Assembly: GCF_003609635.1 (NCBI RefSeq)
Contig: NZ_MCIA01000017.1
Coordinates: 1 to 64,000, forward strand
Source: Lacrimispora algidixylanolytica
Lineage (GTDB): Bacteria; Bacillota; Clostridia; Lachnospirales; Lachnospiraceae
DNA length: 64,000 nt
Direction: 5' to 3'
The notes beneath the pieces were generated by a model. It searched no databases. It was not told the origin of the DNA and worked only from the letters and a program-made list of their open reading frames with translations. Shown piece after piece: positions 18,111 through 26,100 of the stretch; position 1 is the stretch's first letter; the number at the start of each line of letters is the position of its first letter. The position numbers and the translations under genes were made by a program.

Positions 18111-18797
18111 ATGTCTGATAAAGTATTAATTGTGGATGATGATCCGGCTGTTTATAAGCTGCTTGAGAAAGTCATGCACAGCAACGATCTGGAAACCACA
18201 GTCGCAGACAGCGGCCTCGCGGCACTTAATTTATTAAAAAACCATTCCTATGATATCATCCTTATGGATGTTATGCTAGGGGACATGGAAGGCTTTGAAG
18301 TCATTAAGCGAATTCGAGGTCAGGGAGACCAGACCCCTGTCATGATCGTCAGTGGAAGAAACGAGGATTACGACTCTCTCTACGGACTTTCACTTGGTGC
18401 TGACGACTATATTACAAAACCTTTTCGCCCTTTGGTTCTTGGCGCTAAAGTGAAAGCGTTAATTCGAAGGAACAAAAACCAGATATTAGACAGCTCTGAG
18501 CTGATCGAATGCGGGCCTTTCTCTTACAACACTTCTACCATGCGTTTTTATAAAAACGGGGAAGAGATTGTCTTATCTTCTAAGGAAAGTAGTTTGATGC
18601 TTCTTTTTATCAAACGTCCCAATCAGGTTTTTACAAAAGATATGATCTACGAACATGTGTGGGGAAACAGCATTGCCATTGATGATAACGCCATCATGGT
18701 CTACATTAACCGCCTGCGTAGTAAAATTGAAAAAGACCGGCAAAAGCCGGCCCATATCGTAACAGTCAGAGGCCTAGGATACCGGTTTATCCCATAG
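18111..18797 (+). CDS. OmpR/PhoB-family response regulator
   Basis: 228 residues. Receiver with 'IVDDDP', phospho-Asp in 'DIILMDVMLGDMEG' and Lys in 'DDYITKPF', then a winged-helix DNA-binding domain ('LSSKESSLMLLFIKRPNQVFTK', 'VYINRLRSKIEKD', 'TVRGLGYRF'). The start is ATG 18111 preceded by GGGGGA; an upstream TTG in frame is rejected. Divergent from the Cache kinase. Flanked by the citrate lyase operon and the citrate carrier operon, so it probably controls both; repeated CTTAA sites upstream of both are candidate targets. Confidence 0.92.
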   Translation: MSDKVLIVDDDPAVYKLLEKVMHSNDLETTVADSGLAALNLLKNHSYDIILMDVMLGDMEGFEVIKRIRGQGDQTPVMIVSGRNEDYDSLYGLSLGADDYITKPFRPLVLGAKVKALIRRNKNQILDSSELIECGPFSYNTSTMRFYKNGEEIVLSSKESSLMLLFIKRPNQVFTKDMIYEHVWGNSIAIDDNAIMVYINRLRSKIEKDRQKPAHIVTVRGLGYRFIP

Positions 18798-18813
18798 GCC
18801 TCTGGCATTTTTT
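18768..18813 (+). terminator. Terminator overlapping the 3' end of the regulator gene
   Basis: Stem AGAGGCCTA (18768-18776) / TAGGCCTCT (18795-18803) followed by a T-run at 18808-18813. The left arm and loop lie inside the last codons and stop of the regulator gene, so the hairpin is partly coding. Confidence 0.75.
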
Positions 18814-19729
18814 AGTTAGAAAACAAAATCTCATCCGGACATTTCTTCGGTTGATGACACACCAATTCTGTCAGGAATATGGTGACAGCAAGAAGATCCG
18901 CACATCCTCCTGCACTGATATTTTTTTCTATAAAATCCTTATCCATACTTTTTAACATAGATGCCGCTTCTTCCTGATATGCCCCGCCGGCAGAGATGAA
19001 TTCCTTAGCAATTTCCTGAACCTCTTTTAAAACAATAGGATCATGCCTTGCTATGATGTTGGAATCGTCTACTTGGCTCATTAGGGCAAATAAGGTCTGA
19101 AGCTTAATCAGGTTCCATTCTCTTCCTTCCGATCGACCTTGAAGCATCACCGGGAGGGAGATTAAGCGTATGGATTCGTAGCCGCTTATAGCCTCTCCTC
19201 TGGCACCCATTGTGCCGTATCTTTGCAGATTTTTTTCTCCGTTGCTGGTAAAGTCACGCATCCCATAAACTTCTTTTAATAAGGTCTCCCGTACCATAGC
19301 TTGCTCTACTTCCATCAGAGAATCTATGTTAACGGTATCATCTTCCTCCATGCAAGCCCCCACAGCCGCACAAAGTATTCCCATATTAAAAATCAGTCCC
19401 TTATGAGTATTTACACCAGCAGTTGCACGGAACATAGCCTGTTCTGCATCTAGCCCAAGCCCTCTGATACTAGAAAATATCATTTTCGGGTTTTCCTTGT
19501 GCTTTATGCCTTCTAGAGCCATGGCTGAAAAATACGGTTTAAGAGCGTCCGCACTTCGCTCAAAGGTGGATACATCCATATCCTTATGAGCGCCATTGGA
19601 ATATAAATCTACCAGGCCAGGCTTGGGGGAGGTATAAACCTCCTCCAATAAAGCCCGGTATGCTATATCTCCGATTCTTTCGGCACTTTTATAGATTTTT
19701 TCCATATCTGTCCCTGAACAGAACTGCAT
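18812..19729 (-). CDS. citG: Triphosphoribosyl-dephospho-CoA synthase CitG
   Basis: 305 residues. Family hallmarks are 'EVYTSPKPGLVDLYSNGAHKDMD', 'ATAGVNTHKGLIFNMGILCAAVG' and 'SQVDDSNI', which bind dephospho-CoA and ATP. CitG makes the 2'-(5''-triphosphoribosyl)-3'-dephospho-CoA precursor of the citrate lyase prosthetic group, which CitX transfers to CitD. The first ATG (19729) is two bases after the citF stop with GAGG seven bases upstream; the ATG at 19705 is also possible. Last gene of the citD-E-F-G operon. Confidence 0.93.
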   Translation of the reverse strand: MQFCSGTDMEKIYKSAERIGDIAYRALLEEVYTSPKPGLVDLYSNGAHKDMDVSTFERSADALKPYFSAMALEGIKHKENPKMIFSSIRGLGLDAEQAMFRATAGVNTHKGLIFNMGILCAAVGACMEEDDTVNIDSLMEVEQAMVRETLLKEVYGMRDFTSNGEKNLQRYGTMGARGEAISGYESIRLISLPVMLQGRSEGREWNLIKLQTLFALMSQVDDSNIIARHDPIVLKEVQEIAKEFISAGGAYQEEAASMLKSMDKDFIEKNISAGGCADLLAVTIFLTELVCHQPKKCPDEILFSN

Positions 19730-19731
19730 AT

Positions 19732-21294
19732 TTAAGCCTCTGAAAATTCGAATTTCTTAATTTTACGCACAACGTCCATGATGGTACCGTCACGGCCTTC
19801 AATGATACCCACTACCTTATCATCAAACTGCACACGCTCTGGCTCTCCAACGATAGAATAAGCAATGTCCCTTAACTCTTCAATTGTCTTGAATGGAAGA
19901 TCAACTTCTTTCATGCACTCAATCAGATCTTGTCTCTTAGGGTTGATGGCGATACCATAATCAGTAATAACTACGTCAATGGATTCACCAGGTGTTGTAA
20001 CAGTTGTTACATTGGTACAGATTGCAGGAATTCTTCCCTGAATCAGAGGAGAAATTACGATGGTACATTTTGCACCAGCTGCTGTATCTGGGTGTCCACC
20101 CTGAGCGCCAGTAACAACACCATCAGAACCTACTACTACGTTACAGTTAAAGTTAACGTCTACCTCTAAGGCAGCAAGGATTACATAATCTAGTTTATTA
20201 ACAACAGCTCCTTTGTTAAAAGGATCTGCATATTCGCCTGCACTGATACGGAAATGCTTTGTTTTGATAACGGATTCTACTGCACTTAAATCGAAATCCT
20301 GAGTATCTAAAAGTGCATCAACCTGGCCATTCTCTAAGAGATCGCACATAGGTTTTGTAAGACCGCCCACGCCAAAACGCATACGTACATTTCTTTCCTT
20401 CATAACCTTAGCAAGAGAAACAGTAGATGCTATGGAAGCACCGCCAACACCAGTCTGATAGGAAAATCCATCTTTAAAGTATGGTGCATTTACAACGAAC
20501 TCAGTACAGTAATCAGCCATCATAAGCTTACGCATATCGCTGGTTGGTTTTGCTGCTCCAGTTGCAATCTTATCTGGATTACCAATTTCGTCTACTACTA
20601 CTACATAATCCACTTTAGTCATGGAAATATGAGCTGGGAAGTTTGGAAATGAAACCAGACAGTCAGTAATAGCAACTACTTTATCTGCATAATCTGCATC
20701 AACCATGGAATAAGAAAGAACACCACAGTTAGATTTTCCACCGATACCACGTAAGTTACCATAATCATCGCTGGTTGGAGCGCCGATAAATGCGATATCA
20801 ATTCTTACTTCACCAGACTCAATCGCACGAACTCTTCCACCATGAGAACGCATGATAGCAAGTCCTTTTAATTTACCATCAGAAATAGCCTGACCGATTT
20901 TTCCTCTTACACCGGAAGACTGGATTCCAACAATGGTGCCATCCTCAATGTATTCTAAAAGTGGATCATGAGCCTTTCCAAGAGAACTTGCACAAATAGT
21001 GATATCTTTGATGCCTAAGTTATGAACCTGCTCCATAACCATATTTACAATGTAATCACCTTCTCTGAAGTGGTGATGGAAACCAAGGGTCATACCATCT
21101 TTAATTCCACACTTTACTAACACTTCGCGAATGTTATCAACCATCTTGCTATCGGTATTATTAATGACACACTTTGTAACAGGGCCATCTTTTTTATATT
21201 CATATCCATCAAAATGATGGTTTCCCATAAAGGGTTGTTTTCCTGTTTGCTTTAAGATTTCATCTGGAATATCTCTGCCTACTGCATTAATCAT
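19732..21294 (-). CDS. citF: Citrate lyase alpha subunit (citrate:acetyl-ACP transferase)
   Basis: 520 residues, the usual CitF length. It contains 'GMTLGFHHHFREGDYIVN', 'GKSNCGVLSYSMVDADYAD', 'QTGVGGASIAS' and 'GAQGGHPDTAAGAKC', typical of CitF. It swaps the acetyl group on the CitD acyl carrier for citrate, giving citryl-ACP that CitE cleaves. Start chosen at ATG 21294, which has AAGGAG nine bases upstream; the GTG at 21318 would overlap citE. It lies between citE and citG with almost no gaps. Confidence 0.96.
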   Translation of the reverse strand: MINAVGRDIPDEILKQTGKQPFMGNHHFDGYEYKKDGPVTKCVINNTDSKMVDNIREVLVKCGIKDGMTLGFHHHFREGDYIVNMVMEQVHNLGIKDITICASSLGKAHDPLLEYIEDGTIVGIQSSGVRGKIGQAISDGKLKGLAIMRSHGGRVRAIESGEVRIDIAFIGAPTSDDYGNLRGIGGKSNCGVLSYSMVDADYADKVVAITDCLVSFPNFPAHISMTKVDYVVVVDEIGNPDKIATGAAKPTSDMRKLMMADYCTEFVVNAPYFKDGFSYQTGVGGASIASTVSLAKVMKERNVRMRFGVGGLTKPMCDLLENGQVDALLDTQDFDLSAVESVIKTKHFRISAGEYADPFNKGAVVNKLDYVILAALEVDVNFNCNVVVGSDGVVTGAQGGHPDTAAGAKCTIVISPLIQGRIPAICTNVTTVTTPGESIDVVITDYGIAINPKRQDLIECMKEVDLPFKTIEELRDIAYSIVGEPERVQFDDKVVGIIEGRDGTIMDVVRKIKKFEFSEA

Positions 21295-21295
21295 C

Positions 21296-22195
21296 TTATA
21301 ACTCTCCTTTATACACACCGGAGGCCTTGGCCAGCTCTATGGTTCTCTTCGCCCCGTCATAGAATGCAATGTCTATCATCTTTCCATCTACGGTAAATAC
21401 GCCTATGCCCTTTTCCCTCTTCTCTTCGATCTCTTTTACAACTTTCTCTGCAAAAATGATGTCCTTTTGGGTAGGGGTGAAAATATCATGTACAACCGGA
21501 ATCTGACGTGGATTAACAATTGATTTACCATCAAAGCCCATTAAATGAATGGTTTCAACTTCTTTACGGAATCCTTCCATATTATCAAGATCGGTAAATA
21601 CCGTATCAAAACACTGAACCTTTGCTGCTCTTGCTGCAATGATCATGTTCTGTCTGGCTCCCATTAATTCAACTCCGGTTCCAGTAATACGAGTCTGTAA
21701 GTCCTTGGTATAATCTCCGCCGGACAAAGCAATACCAAAAAGTCTTTCTGAAGATTCGCAGACATCAAGTGCCTTCATAACACCTCTTGCGGACTCGATT
21801 GCTGCCATAATAAGAGTTCTTCCTACAGGAATATTAAAGTCTTTCTCTGCGATAGCAATCTCTGCTTCTACTGCGCGAACTTCTTCTGGTGATTCTGTCT
21901 TTGGAATACGGATCGCATCACAGCCACCTGCAACTGCACAGCGGATATCTTCTTTCCAATAAGCGGTATCTAATCCATTGATACGAACAACACGCTCGCA
22001 TCCTCTATAATCAATTTCCTTTAATGCATGAAACAAAGAAAATCTTGCTACGTCTTTCTGATTCTCTGCAACTGCATCCTCTAAATCCAACATAATGGAA
22101 TCTGGATTGTAGATATAAGGATCCTTTACAAGGCCTGGTTTCTGGGCATTTAAAAACATCATGGTTCTTCTAAGCCGTTTTTTATTCGGATTCAT
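21296..22195 (-). CDS. citE: Citrate lyase beta subunit (citryl-ACP lyase)
   Basis: 299 residues of the HpcH/HpaI aldolase TIM-barrel family. 'MLDLEDAVAENQKD' carries the metal-binding acidic residues, and 'ESARGVM' and 'LSGGDYTKDL' are typical of CitE. It cleaves citryl-ACP to oxaloacetate and acetyl-ACP. The ATG at 22195 overlaps the citD stop as TAATG with GGAGG upstream; a TTG seven codons earlier is rejected. The oxaloacetate produced would feed a decarboxylase whose membrane subunits are encoded at 10-11.4 kb. Confidence 0.96.
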   Translation of the reverse strand: MNPNKKRLRRTMMFLNAQKPGLVKDPYIYNPDSIMLDLEDAVAENQKDVARFSLFHALKEIDYRGCERVVRINGLDTAYWKEDIRCAVAGGCDAIRIPKTESPEEVRAVEAEIAIAEKDFNIPVGRTLIMAAIESARGVMKALDVCESSERLFGIALSGGDYTKDLQTRITGTGVELMGARQNMIIAARAAKVQCFDTVFTDLDNMEGFRKEVETIHLMGFDGKSIVNPRQIPVVHDIFTPTQKDIIFAEKVVKEIEEKREKGIGVFTVDGKMIDIAFYDGAKRTIELAKASGVYKGEL

Positions 22196-22497
22196 TACTT
22201 TCCTGTGCCTCCCCAAAGATTATTCTCAAAATGATCTGTGGCACGGCTTACCGCACCTTCAACACGTGCCTTAATGGTGCAATCCAGGGCTCCTTTGTCA
22301 ACAATAGCAATCTTTACATTGTTAATGCCTAAATTATTAAGAGTCTCCATAACCACTTTACGGATTTGGTTTCCGTACTGGTTTATTACTGCGCTTTCCA
22401 GAGCAAAGTCGATCTTACCATCGCCCGGTTCTACGGTTACCTGACAGTCACTTGATTCTAAAGTCCCTGCCAAGGCTGGTTTTGTTATCTCCATTTT
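22195..22497 (-). CDS. citD: Citrate lyase acyl carrier protein gamma subunit
   Basis: 100 residues. 'MEITKPALAGTLESSDC' places a serine at position 14, the known attachment residue of the phosphoribosyl-dephospho-CoA group in CitD, which supports this start over the ATG at 22533 (no ribosome site). GGGAGG lies 11 bases upstream. First gene of the citD-E-F-G operon; the upstream region has two TTAAGATT-type repeats 22 bp apart and a long hairpin. Confidence 0.96.
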   Translation of the reverse strand, partial: KMEITKPALAGTLESSDCQVTVEPGDGKIDFALESAVINQYGNQIRKVVMETLNNLGINNVKIAIVDKGALDCTIKARVEGAVSRATDHFENNLWGGTGK

Positions 22498-22545
22498 GCT
22501 TAAAGCCTCCCTTTTATTTTCGTATGCTTTCATTATAAGGTTGAA

Positions 22546-22574
22546 ATCTTAATTAGGGGAAAAAGGAATCTTAA
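22546..22574. promoter_or_regulatory. Paired CTTAA repeats upstream of citD
   Basis: ATCTTAA at 22546-22552 and at 22568-22574 are direct repeats 22 bp apart (on the minus strand TTAAGATT...TTAAGATT). The same spacing and core occur before the citrate carrier at 12887-12915. Candidate regulator boxes. Confidence 0.45.
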
Positions 22575-22594
22575 AATTTATTAAGACAGAAAGT

Positions 22595-22638
22595 GCTGTA
22601 AACTCAATGTTTTTTTCTGAAAACATCAAGTTTACAGC
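22595..22638. terminator. Long hairpin between citX and citD
   Basis: GCTGTAAACT (22595-22604) pairs with AGTTTACAGC (22629-22638), and inner ATGTTTT pairs with AAAACAT, leaving a TTCTG loop. About 17 base pairs. The minus strand lacks a clean T-run right after the stem, so it is a probable terminator for the MATE-citX unit or a structured regulatory element. Confidence 0.5.
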
Positions 22639-22669
22639 CCCATATATCATGAATAATCTGACAATTAAT

Positions 22670-23209
22670 TCAACGTACCTCTATCAGCCATGATTTTATT
22701 ATGTCCTCGACTCGCTTATATAATTCTTCTATCGTATGGTTCCTGCTGCGACCACATGCTTTTGCTTCCTGATCGCATAGCAGACATCTGCGAACTGTTA
22801 TTCCAAGCTGCTCTCTGCTCGTTCCTTTTCCAGTTTTGTCATAAACATCAATATCAAAAAGCCTTCCTAACGGATGCGTTTCTTCTATATTTATCATGAT
22901 TTTTTTTATTAATAAGGGATCTTCACTTTTCACTGCAAATATTTTCAAACACCCCTCTTTTTTTATAATTTCCTTTTCTTCTTCCACCTGGATCTTTTGC
23001 TCCTGCAAAGAGTTGAAGATTGCTTGTCCACCAGCTTGAAATGCTTTCATAATATCAGGGGAAGTCTTTCTCGGACCAGGAATGTTCATACCAATCGCTA
23101 CAATCACAGAATCTTTGTGTGCTTCTTTGAACTTATCTTGCAGCCATGCTTTTTCTTCACGGAAGCCTAGCATCTCTTCTAAGGTCACAAGCTCTTGTTC
23201 GCCTTTCAT
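22670..23209 (-). CDS. citX: Holo-citrate lyase synthase CitX (phosphoribosyl-dephospho-CoA transferase)
   Basis: 179 residues. The C-terminal signature 'GRLFDIDVYDKTGKG' then 'RCLLCDQEAKACGRSRNH', with its cysteines and RS(R)xH, is diagnostic for CitX. It attaches the prosthetic group made by CitG to Ser14 of CitD. The start has AGGAAG upstream and lies 53 bp inside the 3' end of the MATE gene, so the two are translationally coupled. A hairpin and the citD promoter region follow, so it is probably in a separate transcript from citDEFG. Confidence 0.92.
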   Translation of the reverse strand: MKGEQELVTLEEMLGFREEKAWLQDKFKEAHKDSVIVAIGMNIPGPRKTSPDIMKAFQAGGQAIFNSLQEQKIQVEEEKEIIKKEGCLKIFAVKSEDPLLIKKIMINIEETHPLGRLFDIDVYDKTGKGTSREQLGITVRRCLLCDQEAKACGRSRNHTIEELYKRVEDIIKSWLIEVR

Positions 23210-24530
23210 CTTCTACTTCCTTTCCCATTTTTTTAATTTTTACTGCCAATGGAATTACCATCAACACCCAGACAATGGGTTCCGCTACCATAATTCCCAT
23301 GTAGTTGAGTGCAGGAGCCAGGAACATGGCGATGGCAACTTTTCCCACAAGCTCTATAAAGCTTGATACCACCGGTGTCTTATGATCTCCAGTTCCCTGA
23401 AGTGCATTCCTAAGAATAGATATGGAGGCAGCCACAACATAAAAAAGGGAATTGATTCTTAAATATAACGTAGCGGTATGAACAATGTCTCCATTCACGG
23501 TACCAGTTACCAGTTTTATCAAAATTGGTGCTACTGTATAGCTTAATAAAATCATTCCTCCAGACCAAATCCAGGTAATGGTCAGAGCACATTTAAGACC
23601 CAGTCGAATCCTGTCTTGTTTCCCTGCCCCCATATTTTGGCCACAAAAAGTAGCCATCGTGACTCCCATAACAGAAAATGGCAACATAAAAAATTCAGTT
23701 AACTTACGAGCCGCTGTATGGGCGACGATAATTTCCATACCAAAAGTATTGATGACTCGCTGAAGGGACAGGGTTCCAAAAAATACGAGTGACATCATAA
23801 GCGCCATAGAAAGACCGGAAGAATATAGTTCTTTTGCTTCCGCTAGGGTGATCTTAAAATCCTTTAAGCGAAACCGAAATACAGGATAACGCTTCATCAT
23901 ATAAAACAAACATAAAAATGCAGAAACTGACTGGGCGATCACGGTGGCAATTGCAGCACCAGAAACTCCTAGCTTTAGATAATACACAAATAAAATGGCA
24001 AGAAATATGTTTAAAATGCTAGAGCCCATAAGAAACAAAAGAGGAGCAACGGTATCTCCCACAGATCGTAAAATATTGGCACATGCGTTGTATAACATAG
24101 TCATGAACATTCCAAGTAAAATAATCCGTATATATCCTTTTGCATCTGCAAGTAGCTCAACCGGAACCCTTAATAAATCTAAGAAAAACGGAAGTCCTCC
24201 CACGCAAATTAGGGTCAGAAAAAGAGAGGTCAGGGTCCCTAATAACAAACCTCCCGCGGAGTAGCGCCTGATCCCCTCTTTATCCCCTGCTCCAAAGCTT
24301 TTTGCAGTCAAAAGTGCAAAACCGCCGGTGAGTCCGGATAAAAATCCTATAAATAAGGTACTGATCGATGTGGTAGCCCCCACTGCTGCCAGGGCCTTTT
24401 CCCCTAAGATACTTCCTACGATTCTGGTATCTGCCAAGCTGTAAAAAAGCTGAAAGACATTGCCAAGAGCCACCGGCACGGCAAATGTTAACATTATTTT
24501 GGCTGGATTTCCTTTTGTTAAGTCTTTCAT
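23157..24530 (-). CDS. MATE-family efflux transporter (MepA/DinF-like)
   Basis: 457 residues from the chosen start, with twelve hydrophobic segments and the MATE features 'GNPAKIMLTFAVPVALGNVFQ' and 'LADTRIVG' near the N-terminus, and a second half beginning near residue 230. Multi-antimicrobial extrusion proteins export cationic drugs or metabolites with Na+ or H+. The ATG at 24530 lies 4 bases after the stop of the upstream small gene and has no ribosome site of its own, fitting translational coupling; a TTG at 24566 is the alternative. The 3' end overlaps citX by 53 bp. Whether the substrate relates to citrate metabolism is unknown. Confidence 0.88.
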   Translation of the reverse strand: MKDLTKGNPAKIMLTFAVPVALGNVFQLFYSLADTRIVGSILGEKALAAVGATTSISTLFIGFLSGLTGGFALLTAKSFGAGDKEGIRRYSAGGLLLGTLTSLFLTLICVGGLPFFLDLLRVPVELLADAKGYIRIILLGMFMTMLYNACANILRSVGDTVAPLLFLMGSSILNIFLAILFVYYLKLGVSGAAIATVIAQSVSAFLCLFYMMKRYPVFRFRLKDFKITLAEAKELYSSGLSMALMMSLVFFGTLSLQRVINTFGMEIIVAHTAARKLTEFFMLPFSVMGVTMATFCGQNMGAGKQDRIRLGLKCALTITWIWSGGMILLSYTVAPILIKLVTGTVNGDIVHTATLYLRINSLFYVVAASISILRNALQGTGDHKTPVVSSFIELVGKVAIAMFLAPALNYMGIMVAEPIVWVLMVIPLAVKIKKMGKEVEDERRTRACDLRRDARLP

Positions 24531-24534
24531 GTAC

Positions 24535-24837
24535 TTATGTAGTTTGAGATATGGTAAAATCCGCAAAGCCCGAAATCATGGGATAAGAAGCGCTGTTTTT
24601 GAAAGGAGCAGTTATGGTTCCTTTTACATAAAAGCTAAAGGCCGGTCGGCGGTTATTGATCTTATTCAGGTTCTTTAACAGCCTCTCGTTTTTTCCCAGC
24701 TCTCCTATGTAATTTCCATTCTGATTGTAAATTTCCGTTCCATAGAACTTGCCCAGGATGGTACCGTCACATGCAACTAGATAGTCTTTTTGCTGGACAC
24801 CTACATAGTTGCCTTCCCAACTCCAGTATCTAACCAT
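24535..24837 (-). CDS. Small protein of '4-fold beta flower' type, function unknown
   Basis: About 100 residues. Short repeating units 'WEGNYVGVQQ', 'DGTILGKFYG', 'QNGNYIGEL' and later 'FSFYVKGTI' suggest a small repeated beta structure like the bacterial 4-fold beta flower domain (GxxxG-type turns following D/N-G). The start at 24837 has AGGAAAGG about ten bases upstream; longer versions begin at ATG 24870 or 24873 without a site. It is directly upstream of, and apparently coupled to, the MATE transporter. Function unknown; family call tentative. Confidence 0.6.
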   Translation of the reverse strand: MVRYWSWEGNYVGVQQKDYLVACDGTILGKFYGTEIYNQNGNYIGELGKNERLLKNLNKINNRRPAFSFYVKGTITAPFKNSASYPMISGFADFTISQTT

Positions 24838-25005
24838 TCTTTCAACACCTTTCCTATTTTTATTAATCATCATACACCATTCTTTACCAAAAAGAAACAC
24901 TCCTACCATAAGACATTGATAAATTTTAAACCTACACTGGATTTTTATTTGGATCTGTTATATAATACTGCAAAATACAGAACAAAACATGCACAGGAGG
25001 ACATT

Positions 25006-26034
25006 ATGGGATTTCATTATATCAATCATCTGCCAAGCCCGGAAGAAATCAAGGAAAGCTTTCCACTTCCGACTGAATTTAAAGCCCTTAAATTAGAACG
25101 TGATCAGGCCATCAGCGACGTATTTACCGGGGCAAGCGATAAATTTCTTGTTATCATTGGTCCCTGTTCTGCTGACAACGAAGATTCTGTTTCCGATTAT
25201 GTAAATCGGCTTGCAAAAGTGCAAGAAAAAACAAAAGATAGACTCATTCTTATTCCAAGAATTTACACCAACAAACCCCGCACCACGGGAGAGGGATACA
25301 AAGGCATGCTCCATCAGCCAGATCCCGAGAAAAAACCGGACATGCTGGAAGGACTAATTGCCATTCGTAGAATGCACATGAAGGTCTTAACAGAAACAGG
25401 CTTATCCACCGCCGATGAGATGCTTTATCCAGAAAACTTAACGTATCTTGATGACGTTATGTCCTATATCGCCATTGGCGCCCGCTCTGTGGAAAATCAG
25501 CAGCACCGTCTCACCTCCAGTGCCTGTGATGTACCAGTTGGCATGAAGAATCCTACCAGCGGAGATTTATCCGTTATGCTTAACTCTGTGGTAGCTGCCC
25601 AACAGGCCCATGATTTCACATACCGTGGCTTTGAGGTAAAAAGCAGTGGAAACCCTCTTGCTCATACCATATTAAGAGGCGCGGTCAACAAACATGGTCA
25701 ATGCATTCCAAACTATCATTTTGAAGATCTTTTTCTGCTTCATGAGATGTATGGAAGGCGCAACCTGGCAAATCCAGCTTGCATCGTAGATGCCAACCAT
25801 TCCAATTCCAACAAAAAATATATGGAACAGATCCGCATCTCCAAGGAAGTTCTTCATAGCCGCAGACATGCAACAGAGATTAGCTCACTTGTTAAAGGAC
25901 TGATGATCGAAAGCTACATCGAACCCGGTGCTCAGAAGGTAGGGGATGGCTGCTACGGAAAATCCATTACTGATCCTTGTCTTGGCTGGGAGGCATCTGA
26001 ACGCCTGCTTTATGAGATTGCTGAACTAGTATAA
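25006..26034 (+). CDS. aroF: DAHP synthase (3-deoxy-7-phosphoheptulonate synthase, class I)
   Basis: 342 residues. Class I motifs 'IIGPCSADNEDSV', 'KPRTTGEGYKGMLH', 'GARSVENQQHR', 'KNPTSGD' and 'VDANHSNSNKKYMEQ' are complete. The enzyme condenses PEP with erythrose 4-phosphate, the first step of aromatic amino acid synthesis. Start chosen at 25006, with AGGAGG five bases upstream; the open frame extends further back without a site. A possible promoter has TATAAT at 24961-24966. No T-box or attenuator hairpin is visible in the short leader. The feedback class (Tyr, Phe or Trp) cannot be told. Confidence 0.95.
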   Translation: MGFHYINHLPSPEEIKESFPLPTEFKALKLERDQAISDVFTGASDKFLVIIGPCSADNEDSVSDYVNRLAKVQEKTKDRLILIPRIYTNKPRTTGEGYKGMLHQPDPEKKPDMLEGLIAIRRMHMKVLTETGLSTADEMLYPENLTYLDDVMSYIAIGARSVENQQHRLTSSACDVPVGMKNPTSGDLSVMLNSVVAAQQAHDFTYRGFEVKSSGNPLAHTILRGAVNKHGQCIPNYHFEDLFLLHEMYGRRNLANPACIVDANHSNSNKKYMEQIRISKEVLHSRRHATEISSLVKGLMIESYIEPGAQKVGDGCYGKSITDPCLGWEASERLLYEIAELV

Positions 26035-26050
26035 GATACTTCAACATACA

Positions 26051-26100
26051 AAAATAGAGTGAATGACCGGAGTAGAAACCTCCTTCATTCACTCTATTTT
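26051..26100. terminator. Bidirectional terminator between DAHP synthase and uppP
   Basis: 16-bp stem AAAATAGAGTGAATGA / TCATTCACTCTATTTT with T-runs on both sides, serving genes converging from each side. Confidence 0.9.

Noticed and set aside
23157-23209. Frameshift or sequencing error at the MATE-citX overlap
   Set aside because: Both proteins keep their family features, citX has a ribosome site inside the MATE end, and the extra MATE tail is just a non-conserved C-terminus.
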